DNA of 64,000 bases from Natrialbaceae archaeon (GTDB taxonomy: Archaea; Halobacteriota; Halobacteria; Halobacteriales; Natrialbaceae), in NCBI GenBank assembly GCA_003559215.1, contig PWMF01000215.1, positions 51,742 through 115,741 of the forward strand, in the 5' to 3' direction. This document shows positions 56,868-64,000 of the stretch, piece after piece; position 1 is the stretch's first letter, and every line of letters begins with the position of its first letter. A model generated the notes under the pieces. The model made no database searches. It had not been told where the DNA came from and worked only from the letters and a program-made list of their open reading frames with translations. The position numbers and the translations under genes were made by a program.

Positions 56868-59132
56868 ATGACAACAGACGACCAATCCGAACCCGATCGA
56901 GCGGAGGAACGAGCCGAGGAGACGCCGGACGACAACGCGACCGCGAACCCGACTCGAGCCGACGGCTCGGGATCCCCGGGCACGAGCGACGACGCCGGCG
57001 GCGAGGTCGACGAGAACAGCAAACACGAGCAGCTCGAGGAGGTCCGAGAGAACCCCGAGGGCGAGCACCTGACGACCGATCACGGCGTCAAGGTCAGCGA
57101 CACTGACAACTCCCTGAAGGCGGGCGAGCGCGGCCCGACGATCATGGAGGATTTCCACTTCCGGGAGAAGATGACTCAGTTCGACCACGAGTCGATCCCG
57201 GAACGAGTCGTCCACGCCCGCGGGACGGGCGCCCACGGCCACTTCCAGCCCTACGAGGATCCCGACCTCGGCGAGTACGACGACATCTCCGAGCTGACGA
57301 AGGCCGGCCTCTTCCAGGATCCCGACCAGAAGACGCCCGTCTTTACGCGGTTCTCGACGGTCGTCGGCTCCCGGGGCTCGTCCGACACCGTCCGGGACGT
57401 CCGCGGCTTCGCGACGAAGTTCTACACCGAGGAGGGCAACTGGGACCTCGTCGGCAACAACATGCCGCCCTTCTTCATCCAGGACGCGATGGAGTTCCCC
57501 GACCTGGTTCACGCGATCAAACCCGAGCCGGACAACGGGATCCCCCAGGCGTCGGCGGCCCACGACACGTTCTGGGACTTCGCCTCGCTGAAACCGGAGA
57601 CGACTCACATGCTCATGTGGGTGCTCTCGGGACGTGCCTTGCCGCGGGCCTACCGCATGATGCAGGGCTTCGGCGTTCACACCTTCCGGCTGGTCAACGA
57701 CGACGGCGAGTCGGTGTTCGTCAAGTTCCACTGGACGCCGAAGCTCGGTACCCACCAGCTCGTCTGGGACGAGACGACGAAGCTCTGGGGGAAGAGCTCC
57801 GATTTCAACCGGAAGGGACTCTACGACGTCATCGAGGAGGGGTACGACCCCGAGTGGGAACTGGGCGTCCAGATCTTCGACGAGGAGCAGGCCGAGGAGT
57901 TCGACTTCGACGTCCTCGACCCGACGAAGATCGTCCCCGAAACCGAAGTCCCGGTACGGCCGATCGGGAAGATGGTGTTGAACGAGACCCCCGACAACTT
58001 TTTTGCGGAGGTCGAGCAGGTCGCGTTCCACCCCGGCAACGTCGTCCCGGGGATCGACTTCTCGAACGATCCGCTCCTCCAGGGGCGGCTGTTCTCCTAC
58101 CAGGACACCCAGCTCAACCGCTTTGGCGGCGCCAACTGGGACGAGATCCCGATCAACCGACCGATCACCGAGCGGCACAACAATCAGCGCGCCGGCTTCA
58201 TGCGCCAGGAGATCAACCAGGGGAAGGTGTCCTACAAGCCGAACTCGATCGGCGACGACGACCCCCAAGAAGCGTCCGCCGAGGAGGGCGGCTACGAACA
58301 CTACGCCGAGAAGGTCGACGGACAGAAGATCCGCAACCGCAGCGACAGCTTCGAGGACCACTTCACGCAGGCGCGGCTGTTCTGGAACAGCATGAGCGAC
58401 GCCGAAAAAGAGAACATCATCGGCGCCGCCCACTTCGAACTCGGCAAGGTCGAGCGCGTGGAGATCCGCGAGCGGATGGTCTACGATCTGTTCAACAACG
58501 TCGACCACGAGTTCGCCAAACGTGTCGCCGAAGGGATCGGCATCGAACCCCCCGAGGAGCCCGGCGACCAGATGCCGACCCACGACCGGGAGGACCCGTC
58601 GCTCAGCATGGAGAACCGAACACCGGACACGATCGAAACCCGCAAGATCGCGATGCTCGTCGACGACGGGTTCGACGACGAGCACGTCGAGACGCTCCGA
58701 TCGGCCCTCGAGGAGGAGGGCGCTCGAGTCAGGGTCATCTCGAGGGTCCTCGGCGAGAAGTCCGGCGCCGACGGCGAGACGGTCGAAGCCGACAAACATC
58801 ACGTCGCGGCGGCCTCGGTCTCGTTCGACGCAGTCGTGGTCCCCGGCGGCAGCGAGAGCGTCGACGCCCTGCGCGGACAGGGCGATCCGAAACACTTCGT
58901 CGCCGAGGCGTTCAAACACTACAAGCCGATCGCCGCGGTCGGCGAGGGAACGGCGCTGTTCGAGGACGTCGATCTGCTGGAGACCGAGGTCGCCGCCGAG
59001 GACGAACTCGTGTCGGACGCCGGCGTCGTGACCTGTCGCAGCGACGATCTCGATGCCTTCGCCGAGGCGTTCGTCGACGCGATCGCCCAGCACCGCCACT
59101 GGGATCGCGACCCGGAGGAAGTTCCGGCCTGA
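56868..59132 (+). CDS. katE: Large-subunit catalase (HPII type) with C-terminal glutaminase-like domain
   Basis: The 754-residue protein has an acidic N-terminal extension (about 1-65), the catalase core with the essential His in VVHARGTGAHGHF, the Asn in GNNMPPFFIQDAM and the proximal heme Tyr in GRLFSYQDTQLNRFG, and a C-terminal DJ-1/PfpI-like domain from about 600 (KIAMLVDDGFDDEHVETL; VVVPGGSESVDAL). It breaks down hydrogen peroxide. This clade 2 catalase is typical of bacteria, while most haloarchaea rely on KatG, so transfer is likely. Confidence 0.96.
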   Translation: MTTDDQSEPDRAEERAEETPDDNATANPTRADGSGSPGTSDDAGGEVDENSKHEQLEEVRENPEGEHLTTDHGVKVSDTDNSLKAGERGPTIMEDFHFREKMTQFDHESIPERVVHARGTGAHGHFQPYEDPDLGEYDDISELTKAGLFQDPDQKTPVFTRFSTVVGSRGSSDTVRDVRGFATKFYTEEGNWDLVGNNMPPFFIQDAMEFPDLVHAIKPEPDNGIPQASAAHDTFWDFASLKPETTHMLMWVLSGRALPRAYRMMQGFGVHTFRLVNDDGESVFVKFHWTPKLGTHQLVWDETTKLWGKSSDFNRKGLYDVIEEGYDPEWELGVQIFDEEQAEEFDFDVLDPTKIVPETEVPVRPIGKMVLNETPDNFFAEVEQVAFHPGNVVPGIDFSNDPLLQGRLFSYQDTQLNRFGGANWDEIPINRPITERHNNQRAGFMRQEINQGKVSYKPNSIGDDDPQEASAEEGGYEHYAEKVDGQKIRNRSDSFEDHFTQARLFWNSMSDAEKENIIGAAHFELGKVERVEIRERMVYDLFNNVDHEFAKRVAEGIGIEPPEEPGDQMPTHDREDPSLSMENRTPDTIETRKIAMLVDDGFDDEHVETLRSALEEEGARVRVISRVLGEKSGADGETVEADKHHVAAASVSFDAVVVPGGSESVDALRGQGDPKHFVAEAFKHYKPIAAVGEGTALFEDVDLLETEVAAEDELVSDAGVVTCRSDDLDAFAEAFVDAIAQHRHWDRDPEEVPA

Positions 59133-59330
59133 GGGGTCGTCCGACAAACGGGGCGGGCGGGGGTCGGGCCATCGGGACGAACGCGGATGGACGCGTGGCT
59201 GTCATCACGAATGGCAACTTTCGAACAAGTTAGCCGACTCCCGTGTCGCCTATGTCTCGCTTATTTCGATATAAGTCGACGTTCGGTCACTTAGAAGCCG
59301 AATTCGGATGGATATCGCACCAACAAGTAG

Positions 59331-59340
59331 CTTTAATAAT
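59331..59340 (+). promoter_or_regulatory. TATA box before a 52-codon gene
   Basis: CTTTAATAAT ends 19 nt, and is centred about 24 nt, before ATG 59359, with the first A/T core 27 nt away. It is an AT island in GC-rich DNA and fits a leaderless promoter. Confidence 0.5.
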
Positions 59341-59358
59341 TGATAGAGGGAGAATCGA

Positions 59359-59517
59359 ATGTCGGCGTCGACGCCGACCGACAGCGCACTCGGCAGTGAG
59401 TGCCGGTGGATGACTCATGCTCAACTCGCCGTCGGCGATCACTCGTGGCTGTGTGATCGCGTTGTCGCGCGACCGGGCCGCGGCTCCGCCCCGGCCGGGC
59501 CCGTCATCGCTTACTGA
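59359..59517 (+). CDS. Possible leaderless 52-aa protein
   Basis: The frame reads MSASTPTDSALGSECRWMTH, then AQLAVGDHSWLCDRVVARPG and ends PAGPVIAY. The first half has normal haloarchaeal composition, the second half is rich in Arg/Gly/Pro. The well-placed TATA box supports transcription. It ends 15 bp before the convergent protease gene. Otherwise the transcript could be a small RNA. Confidence 0.4.
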   Translation: MSASTPTDSALGSECRWMTHAQLAVGDHSWLCDRVVARPGRGSAPAGPVIAY

Positions 59518-59532
59518 GTACTCCTCGAGCGA

Positions 59533-59982
59533 TTACTCCGCCCGAGAGTTCCGCGGATCGTACTCCTCGAGCGAATCGCGAAGCGCCCGGTGGGCGTGAA
59601 AGGCGACGGAGAAGTCCTGGGGACTGGGGATCGTACAGGCGAGCCAGCCGACCGTCGCCGCCGTGACGACGGGCGGCCCCTCGGTCGCGTAGCCCGTCGC
59701 GGAGAGGCCGAGCGCCGGCAGGGCGAGCGCCAGCGGTGCGAGCGCCGCGATCCGGAGGACCCAGGGCGAATCCGTTCCGGTCGGTCGCGGCTGGACGATC
59801 GCCCAGGGACGGCTTCGAAGGAGACCGACGAGACCGCGCTCGCGGTTCGGGAGGTACGAAATCGTGTAGTCGATCGCTCCGAACCGGAGGACGAACGCGT
59901 GGGACCACTCGTGGGCGACCAGTCCGACCGCGACTGTCAGTGCGAGCACGCTACAGGCGACGAGAAGTTCCACCCCAACCAT
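59533..59982 (-). CDS. M50-like membrane metalloprotease, short
   Basis: From ATG 59982, 149 residues: a first membrane helix containing the zinc motif HEWSH (GLVAHEWSHAFVLRFGAIDY), a basic loop and a second hydrophobic region (IAALAPLALALPALGLSATGY; AATVGWLACTI). HExxH inside a membrane helix suggests site-2-protease-type activity. The second zinc ligand is not evident in the short C-terminal part, so activity is uncertain. Confidence 0.7.
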   Translation of the reverse strand: MVGVELLVACSVLALTVAVGLVAHEWSHAFVLRFGAIDYTISYLPNRERGLVGLLRSRPWAIVQPRPTGTDSPWVLRIAALAPLALALPALGLSATGYATEGPPVVTAATVGWLACTIPSPQDFSVAFHAHRALRDSLEEYDPRNSRAE

Positions 59983-60135
59983 CGTCACCTATCGCGGACG
60001 GGACGTCCCTCGAGCGGTCGGATCGACGGCTGTGTCGCTCGTTTCTTCTCCAGAGTTGCTCTTCGAATCCATTTGTCGACGTACTGCGTAGCAGGCCTGC
60101 CAACTGTTAAGTGTTTTGGTGTGGTTACCCATACC

Positions 60136-60867
60136 ATGGTACTCAGTGAACCCCTCGAGTTCGGACACGACGACCGGAAACGGATCTACGAGTACGTCGA
60201 GCGCCACGGGGCCGTCGACCCCCTCGAGGCTCAGAGGGAACTCGGTATCGAGCCGGGCGGCTTCCGCCACCACGTTGCGATCTTAAAGCGGGACGGCCGC
60301 CTCGAGGAGAAAGACGGGACCCTCCGGGTGACGATCGACGCCGGCGCCGAGGAGGAGTACCGCTCCGAGGACCTCGAGTTCCACATCCGACCGGCCAGAC
60401 AGGAGGATCTGGCCGGGATCGTCGGCGCGATCCGTCAGGTCGCCGAGGAGCGAACGTACATCGAAGCCGAGAGCGTCGCCGACGAGGTCGACCACGAAGA
60501 GGCCCTGCTCAGGCACAACGAGCTGGAGTCCCGGATGTTCTTCGTCGCGACGGTCGACGACGACGTGGTCGGCTGGGTCCACCTGCACGCCCCGGAACTC
60601 GAGAAACTGAGCCACACCGCCGAGCTCACCGTCGGCGTCCTCGACGGCTACCGCGGCCACGGCATCGGCTCGCACCTGCTGGCTCGCGGCCTCGAGTGGG
60701 CAGGAACGAACGGCTACGAGAAGGTCTATCAGAGCGTCCCCTCTACCAATGAGGACGCGATCGCGTTCCTCGAGACCCACGACTGGGAGACCGAGGCGAT
60801 CCGCGAGAATCACTACAAGCTCAACGGCCACTACGTCGACGAGGTGATGATGGCCGTCGAGCTCTGA
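60136..60867 (+). CDS. Winged-helix plus GNAT acetyltransferase fusion
   Basis: The 243-residue protein has an N-terminal HTH (KRIYEYVERHGAVDPLEAQRELGIEPGGFRHHVAILKRDGRL, about 14-60) and a GNAT domain (from about 80: FHIRPARQEDLAGIVGAIRQVAEE) with the acetyl-CoA loop VLDGYRGHGIGSHLLARGLEWA. It may acetylate a protein or small molecule and bind DNA. TTAAG 27 nt before the ATG (60107-60111) supports a leaderless start. Confidence 0.88.
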   Translation: MVLSEPLEFGHDDRKRIYEYVERHGAVDPLEAQRELGIEPGGFRHHVAILKRDGRLEEKDGTLRVTIDAGAEEEYRSEDLEFHIRPARQEDLAGIVGAIRQVAEERTYIEAESVADEVDHEEALLRHNELESRMFFVATVDDDVVGWVHLHAPELEKLSHTAELTVGVLDGYRGHGIGSHLLARGLEWAGTNGYEKVYQSVPSTNEDAIAFLETHDWETEAIRENHYKLNGHYVDEVMMAVEL

Positions 60868-60891
60868 GAACGACGAATCGGTCGATCCCGA

Positions 60892-61302
60892 TCAGGCCGG
60901 ACTGCTGTCGCTTTCGGCGACCTCGAAGAGGTCGCCGTACCCCTCGTCGGTCGGGAGCTGAGTTCTCACGTCCTCGAGCGCGTCGCCGGTGACGGCCTCA
61001 TCGAGGACGTCGACGACGACCCGGGCGTGGAAGGCGGCGTCGGCCTCGTCGCCGCCGCCGATCTCCTCGCGCTCGGCGACGCGGTCGACGAACTCCCCGT
61101 GGTCGAACCGTTCGGCGTCGTCGACCTCCTCGATGAACCGGGCGAGGTCGTCGGGGAGCTGTGCGCCCAGGTTCTCGGCCTGTCCGGGATCGACGCGCTC
61201 GGAGAGCGTCGTCAACGTCGCCCGGGAGATGCTCAGTGCGGCCTCGCGGGAGTCGAGCTGTGCTCGCTGCTGTACCTCGCCGATGAAGTCGCCGTACTGC
61301 AT
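60892..61302 (-). CDS. DUF2267 protein
   Basis: From ATG 61302, 136 residues, helical and acidic: MQYGDFIGEVQQRAQLDSRE, LTTLSERVDPGQAENLGAQLPDDLARFIEE and a second, similar helical half (FHARVVVDVLDEAVTGDALEDVRTQLPTDEGYGDLF). The two-repeat layout and LPxD motifs match DUF2267, whose function is unknown. Confidence 0.88.
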   Translation of the reverse strand: MQYGDFIGEVQQRAQLDSREAALSISRATLTTLSERVDPGQAENLGAQLPDDLARFIEEVDDAERFDHGEFVDRVAEREEIGGGDEADAAFHARVVVDVLDEAVTGDALEDVRTQLPTDEGYGDLFEVAESDSSPA

Positions 61303-61443
61303 ATTCGTTGGATCGCCGGCCGTAATCAAGAGCCTGCAGCCTTCAGCTGAAGGCGGTGGAGGACGTTCCTGGCGTCGGCGCTCGAGACCCGCCGGAGAGC
61401 CGGAATCGAAAGACAGTTTGAACGGACGGTGCTACGGGGAGTC

Positions 61444-62622
61444 ATGCTCTCGATCGCGCTTGCCGGGAAGCCAAACGCCGGCAAGTCCACGTTCTACACC
61501 GCGGCGACGATGGCGGAGGTCGACGTCGCCAACTACCCGTTCACGACGATCGACGCCAACCGGGGGGTGAGCTACGCTCGGACGGAGTGTCCCTGCCTCG
61601 ATCGCGACGAGCGCTGTAACGCCGACAACTGCGAGGACGGCAAGCGCTACGTCCCGATCGAGCTGATCGACGTCGCCGGGCTCGTTCCCGGCGCCCACGA
61701 GGGGAAAGGACTCGGGAACCAGTTTCTGGACGAACTCACCAACGCCGACGTGATCGTCAACGTGATCGACGCCTCCGGCGGCACCAACGAGAAGGGCGAA
61801 CCCGTCGACATCGGCGAGCACGACCCGCTCGAGGACATCGACTTCGTCGAGGAGGAGATGGATCTCTGGCTGGCCGACATCGTCGAGCGCAACTGGGAGT
61901 CGATCGAACGCCAGTCGCGCTCGCCCGGCTTCGATATCGACGACGCACTCGCGGAGATGCTCACCGGCTTCGGCGCCTCGCCGACCGACGTCGCCCGCAC
62001 GCTCCGGGAGATCGACTACCCCGAGGACCCCCGCGAGTGGACCGACGACCACCGCGAGGCGCTGGCCCGCGAGATCCGCCAGCGGACCAAGCCGATCGTC
62101 GTCGCCGCGAACAAGATCGACGTCGCCCCCGAGGCAAACGTCGAGAAACTGCTCGAGCTCGACAAACCCGTGATCCCGACCACCGCAGAGGGCGAACTCG
62201 CCCTTCGCCGGGCCGCCGACAACGGTCTCGTCGACTACGATCCCGGCGACGAGACCCTCGAGATCGGCGCCGACGTCAACGATGCCCAGCGCGAGGCCCT
62301 CGAGGAACTCGCCGGAACGATGAACGAATACGGCGGCACCGGCGTTCAGGGCGCGCTCGATTACGCGGTGTACGATCTGCTCGAGCATCTCACCGCCTAC
62401 CCCGTCGAGGACGCCGCGAAGTGGTCCGACGGCAGCGGGAACGTACTGCCCGACGCCCACCTGCTCCCGCAGGGCTCGACTCCAGTCGATCTCGCCTACG
62501 CCGTCCACTCCGACATCGGCGACGGCTACCTCCACGCCGTCGACGCGAAATCGAGTCGAGAGGTCGGCGAGGGGTACGAGCTCGAGGAGGGCGACGTGAT
62601 CAAGATCGTGAGTACTAATTAA
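61444..62622 (+). CDS. YchF/OLA1-family GTP-binding protein
   Basis: The 392-residue Obg-related GTPase has G1 GKPNAGKST (8-16), the YPFTTIDAN switch, G3 DVAGLVPGAHEGKGLGNQFL, NKID (G4) and a C-terminal TGS domain ending DVIKIVSTN. A Cys-rich insertion (CPCLDRDERCNADNC) after switch I is typical for archaea. It is linked to ribosome function. Its last codons are duplicated: the gene here ends ACT AAT TAA, while a second copy at 63044 ends ACG AAC TGA, so the 3' end seems to have been replaced by an inserted element. Confidence 0.93.
   Translation: MLSIALAGKPNAGKSTFYTAATMAEVDVANYPFTTIDANRGVSYARTECPCLDRDERCNADNCEDGKRYVPIELIDVAGLVPGAHEGKGLGNQFLDELTNADVIVNVIDASGGTNEKGEPVDIGEHDPLEDIDFVEEEMDLWLADIVERNWESIERQSRSPGFDIDDALAEMLTGFGASPTDVARTLREIDYPEDPREWTDDHREALAREIRQRTKPIVVAANKIDVAPEANVEKLLELDKPVIPTTAEGELALRRAADNGLVDYDPGDETLEIGADVNDAQREALEELAGTMNEYGGTGVQGALDYAVYDLLEHLTAYPVEDAAKWSDGSGNVLPDAHLLPQGSTPVDLAYAVHSDIGDGYLHAVDAKSSREVGEGYELEEGDVIKIVSTN
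62597..62615 (+). repeat. Direct repeat, left copy (3' end of the YchF gene)
   Basis: TGATCAAGATCGTGAGTAC, identical to 63044-63062. It encodes IKIVST of the GTPase. The next codons are ACT(AC shared) AAT TAA. It is interpreted as the left attachment site, carrying the element's version of the gene end. Confidence 0.85.
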
Positions 62623-63043
62623 AAGAAATCCAACACTTAATCCCACTTTCGCTAAGAGCAGCGTTCCGTACTGGAGGCACAAGTATTGGCCACACAGGTT
62701 GTATTACTGATTCGTTGAGAAACTCTCCCACTCTCGATATTTACCGACGCCAATAACGAGTAACACGACTCCAGCAGCGATCCCTGCAAATCCAAATACT
62801 CCTGTCGATTCTGCTGAATCAAGGACCGCCACGGAACCGAGTAGGAGGGCTGATAACCCCATAAGAACCGATCCTACCCCAAACCGTTTCGCTTGTTTCA
62901 TAGGGCAAGTGTTGTCGGCGATCTTCAAACTTCTTTTCAAGAAATACTGAAATCTGACAAACGTGAACCGAGAGTGAACATGTGGATCGACGGGATCGAG
63001 AGTCGGTTTATACGTTGTGTACACTGTGTGTACTCAGATGTGT
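62616..63043. mobile_element. Small AT-rich element inserted at the 3' end of the YchF gene
   Basis: About 428 bp lie between the two 19-bp direct repeats. The composition is clearly lower in GC than the chromosome. It holds one small membrane-protein gene (62704-62901, minus) and no integrase, so it is either a remnant or a non-autonomous element. The repeat spacing of 447 bp and the restored stop codon show that the gene was kept functional on insertion. Confidence 0.7.
62704..62901 (-). CDS. Small two-helix membrane protein (65 aa)
   Basis: ATG 62901 encodes MKQAKRFGVGSVLMGLSALL, a second helix (GVFGFAGIAAGVVLLVIGVG) and a polar C-terminus YREWESFSTNQ. Upstream in-frame codons look non-coding. 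AAGTTTGAAG about 29 nt upstream on its strand is a possible promoter and overlaps a TTCTT-GAA-AAGAA palindrome. It is the only gene seen inside the inserted element. Confidence 0.65.
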   Translation of the reverse strand: MKQAKRFGVGSVLMGLSALLLGSVAVLDSAESTGVFGFAGIAAGVVLLVIGVGKYREWESFSTNQ

Positions 63044-63062
63044 TGATCAAGATCGTGAGTAC
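63044..63062 (+). repeat. Direct repeat, right copy (displaced original YchF gene end)
   Basis: TGATCAAGATCGTGAGTAC followed by GAACTGA. Read in frame this is ...IKIVSTN-stop, the GC-rich wording expected of the host gene. It is the displaced end of the chromosomal gene. Confidence 0.85.
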
Positions 63063-63136
63063 GAACTGAGACGCACCGACTGATTCTGATTCCTACACTC
63101 TCCGTGGTGAGCGAAGCGAGACGCATACAGACTGAA

Positions 63137-63155
63137 GTATTACGAGAGGTATTAC
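63137..63155 (+). promoter_or_regulatory. Direct repeats in front of the antitoxin gene
   Basis: GTATTAC occurs at 63137-63143 and 63149-63155, 12 bp apart, just before GTG 63161. AT-rich and overlapping the promoter zone, they could be the operator for autoregulation by the AbrB-type antitoxin. Inferred from position. Confidence 0.4.
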
Positions 63156-63160
63156 TACGT

Positions 63161-63421
63161 GTGAGCGAGTCCACACGTATCACGGAGAAGGGACAGGCGA
63201 CGATTCCCAAGGAACTCCGGGAAAAGTACGACCTGGAACCCGGTGACGAGGTCGTCTGGGTGGACACCGAGGACGGAATCGTCGTCAAAAAGCGGACCCG
63301 CACCGGCGGACGCGGATTGCTCGTTCCCGACGAGACGCCAGCGGAGAAGCGCGAGGAGATTGCCGACGAGTTGAACCAGCGTCTCCGCGACCGACGGGAC
63401 CGGAACTACGAGGATGCGTAG
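63161..63421 (+). CDS. AbrB/SpoVT-type antitoxin (VapB-like)
   Basis: GTG 63161 begins an 86-residue protein: STRITEKGQATIPKELREKYDLEPGDEVVWVDTEDGIVVKKR is a complete swapped-hairpin AbrB DNA-binding domain, and the helical C-terminus (AEKREEIADELNQRLRDRR) would bind the toxin. Its stop codon directly precedes the ATG of the PIN gene. Longer in-frame starts exist, but the family start fits here. Confidence 0.88.
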   Translation: MSESTRITEKGQATIPKELREKYDLEPGDEVVWVDTEDGIVVKKRTRTGGRGLLVPDETPAEKREEIADELNQRLRDRRDRNYEDA

Positions 63422-63829
63422 ATGACGACGTACACCGCCGACGCCGTCGCGTTGTTGACCTACCTCGTCGATGCGCTTCCGCAACGAGCAGACCGGATAT
63501 TCGCCGAAGCCGAGGCCGGGGAAACGGTCATTCAGGCACCCGGTACGGCGCTTGCTGAGGTACTCTACTCAGTATCCCGTGACAAGGACGTCCGAGGAAT
63601 CACACTCACGGGAACGTCCGAGGAAGCACGCCAGGCGCTGGTCGAACACGGCCCTCTCTCGGTTGCGCCGGTCGGTGACGAGGAATTGACCGAATACGCA
63701 CGGATCGTAGACGAGTTTACCATTCACGATGCCCTGATCGTCGCGAGTCATCGGGCACAGAAGACGGACGCAGTTATCACCACGGACGGGGCCATTCATC
63801 ACGCCGGCGTCGAGACGGTCTGGCGGTAA
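63422..63829 (+). CDS. PIN-domain toxin (VapC-like ribonuclease)
   Basis: The 135-residue protein carries the acidic PIN residues Asp7 (TADAVAL), Glu46 (TALAEVLYS), Asp103 (TIHDALIVAS) and Asp122 (VITTDGAIH). It is predicted to cleave RNA when free of its antitoxin. The gene starts right after the antitoxin stop, the classic toxin-antitoxin order. Confidence 0.9.
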   Translation: MTTYTADAVALLTYLVDALPQRADRIFAEAEAGETVIQAPGTALAEVLYSVSRDKDVRGITLTGTSEEARQALVEHGPLSVAPVGDEELTEYARIVDEFTIHDALIVASHRAQKTDAVITTDGAIHHAGVETVWR

Positions 63830-63874
63830 TCGAATAGTTGTGTACAGCCCGGCTGTAGTTGCCGACCTCAGGAC

Positions 63875-64000
63875 TCATTCCAGCGGCTGTGTGTAGTCGA
63901 CCTGCTTCGGCTGGAAGTCCATATCGCGATAGAAGCGACGTGCACCCTCGTTTTCCCACTCACAGGAGACTTTGAGATGGTCACAGCCTCGCTCTCGAGC
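63875..64000 (-). CDS. C-terminal end of a GNAT acetyltransferase, cut by the right edge
   Basis: Forty-one codons are visible before TGA 63875-63877: ARERGCDHLKVSCEWENEGA, then RRFYRDMDFQPKQVDYTQPLE. The N-EGARRFYRDMDF segment is the typical end of the GNAT fold (helix 4 and last strands). Confidence 0.75.
   Translation of the reverse strand, partial: ARERGCDHLKVSCEWENEGARRFYRDMDFQPKQVDYTQPLE

Overview
The window is a piece of a haloarchaeal chromosome. The evidence is GC-rich coding sequence, very acidic proteins (Asp/Glu-rich surfaces and tails), Tat-type twin-arginine leaders on most exported proteins, many start codons with a TATA-like box 26-31 nt upstream and almost no 5' leader (leaderless mRNAs), archaeal-type triosephosphate isomerase, MBF1, a HalOD1-domain protein, a PGF-CTERM surface protein and an intron-containing tRNA-Trp. 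CTCGAG (Leu-Glu codons) is very frequent, which fits Natrialbaceae-like haloarchaea, but I cannot name a genus.

Layout. 1-11.3 kb: partial gene, polysaccharide deacetylase, dnaK-dnaJ (no grpE beside them), a DJ-1/PfpI protein, redox and stress proteins, a PHA-synthase-like hydrolase, a formyltransferase, a PadR regulator and two very small zinc-ribbon genes. 12-17.4 kb: one 1806-residue fusion protein with the propionyl-CoA synthase architecture (acyl-CoA synthetase, enoyl-CoA hydratase, enoyl-CoA reductase). 17.8-25.8 kb: HalOD1 protein, lipoproteins, a convergent GH32/GH68 fructan pair, a band-7 protein, a universal stress protein and a decayed MFS transporter. 26-41.5 kb: mostly housekeeping: hisC-AK6 kinase-CDP-alcohol phosphotransferase operon, mbf1, tpiA, an ornithine-cyclodeaminase-family enzyme, DHH phosphoesterase, Hsp20, a second DJ-1 protein, a 130-bp nested-hairpin element, a YcaO enzyme, a sodium:solute symporter operon and cmk. 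41.7-48.5 kb: a PQQ-propeller surface protein broken by one amber codon, an acyl-CoA synthetase, guaB and a multipass membrane protein.

48.6-53.1 kb is the main accessory region. tRNA-Trp is followed by two further copies of its own 3' end, each copy in the first two units facing an inverted partner. Then come decayed gene fragments and an AT-rich three-gene cassette: a four-helix membrane protein, an SMC/Rad50-like ABC ATPase with a zinc-finger hinge, and a small winged-helix-like protein. This cassette is the best candidate for an undescribed conflict or defence system. A frameshifted zinc-ribbon gene lies just beyond it.

53.2-64 kb: an orphan GAF/PAS histidine kinase, enoyl-CoA hydratase, a large catalase with a C-terminal glutaminase-like domain, an M50-like membrane protease, an HTH-GNAT protein, a DUF2267 protein and a YchF/OLA1 GTPase. 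The 3' end of the GTPase gene is duplicated 447 bp downstream with synonymous differences, marking a small integrated element. The window ends with an AbrB/PIN toxin-antitoxin pair and a partial acetyltransferase.

Metabolic links: the propionyl-CoA synthase fusion, the separate enoyl-CoA hydratase, two AMP-forming ligase relatives and the PHA-synthase-like hydrolase all concern short-chain acyl-CoA. GH68 would build and GH32 cleave fructan from sucrose. dnaK/dnaJ, Hsp20, DJ-1 proteins, catalase and the stress protein form a stress-response theme without being one operon.
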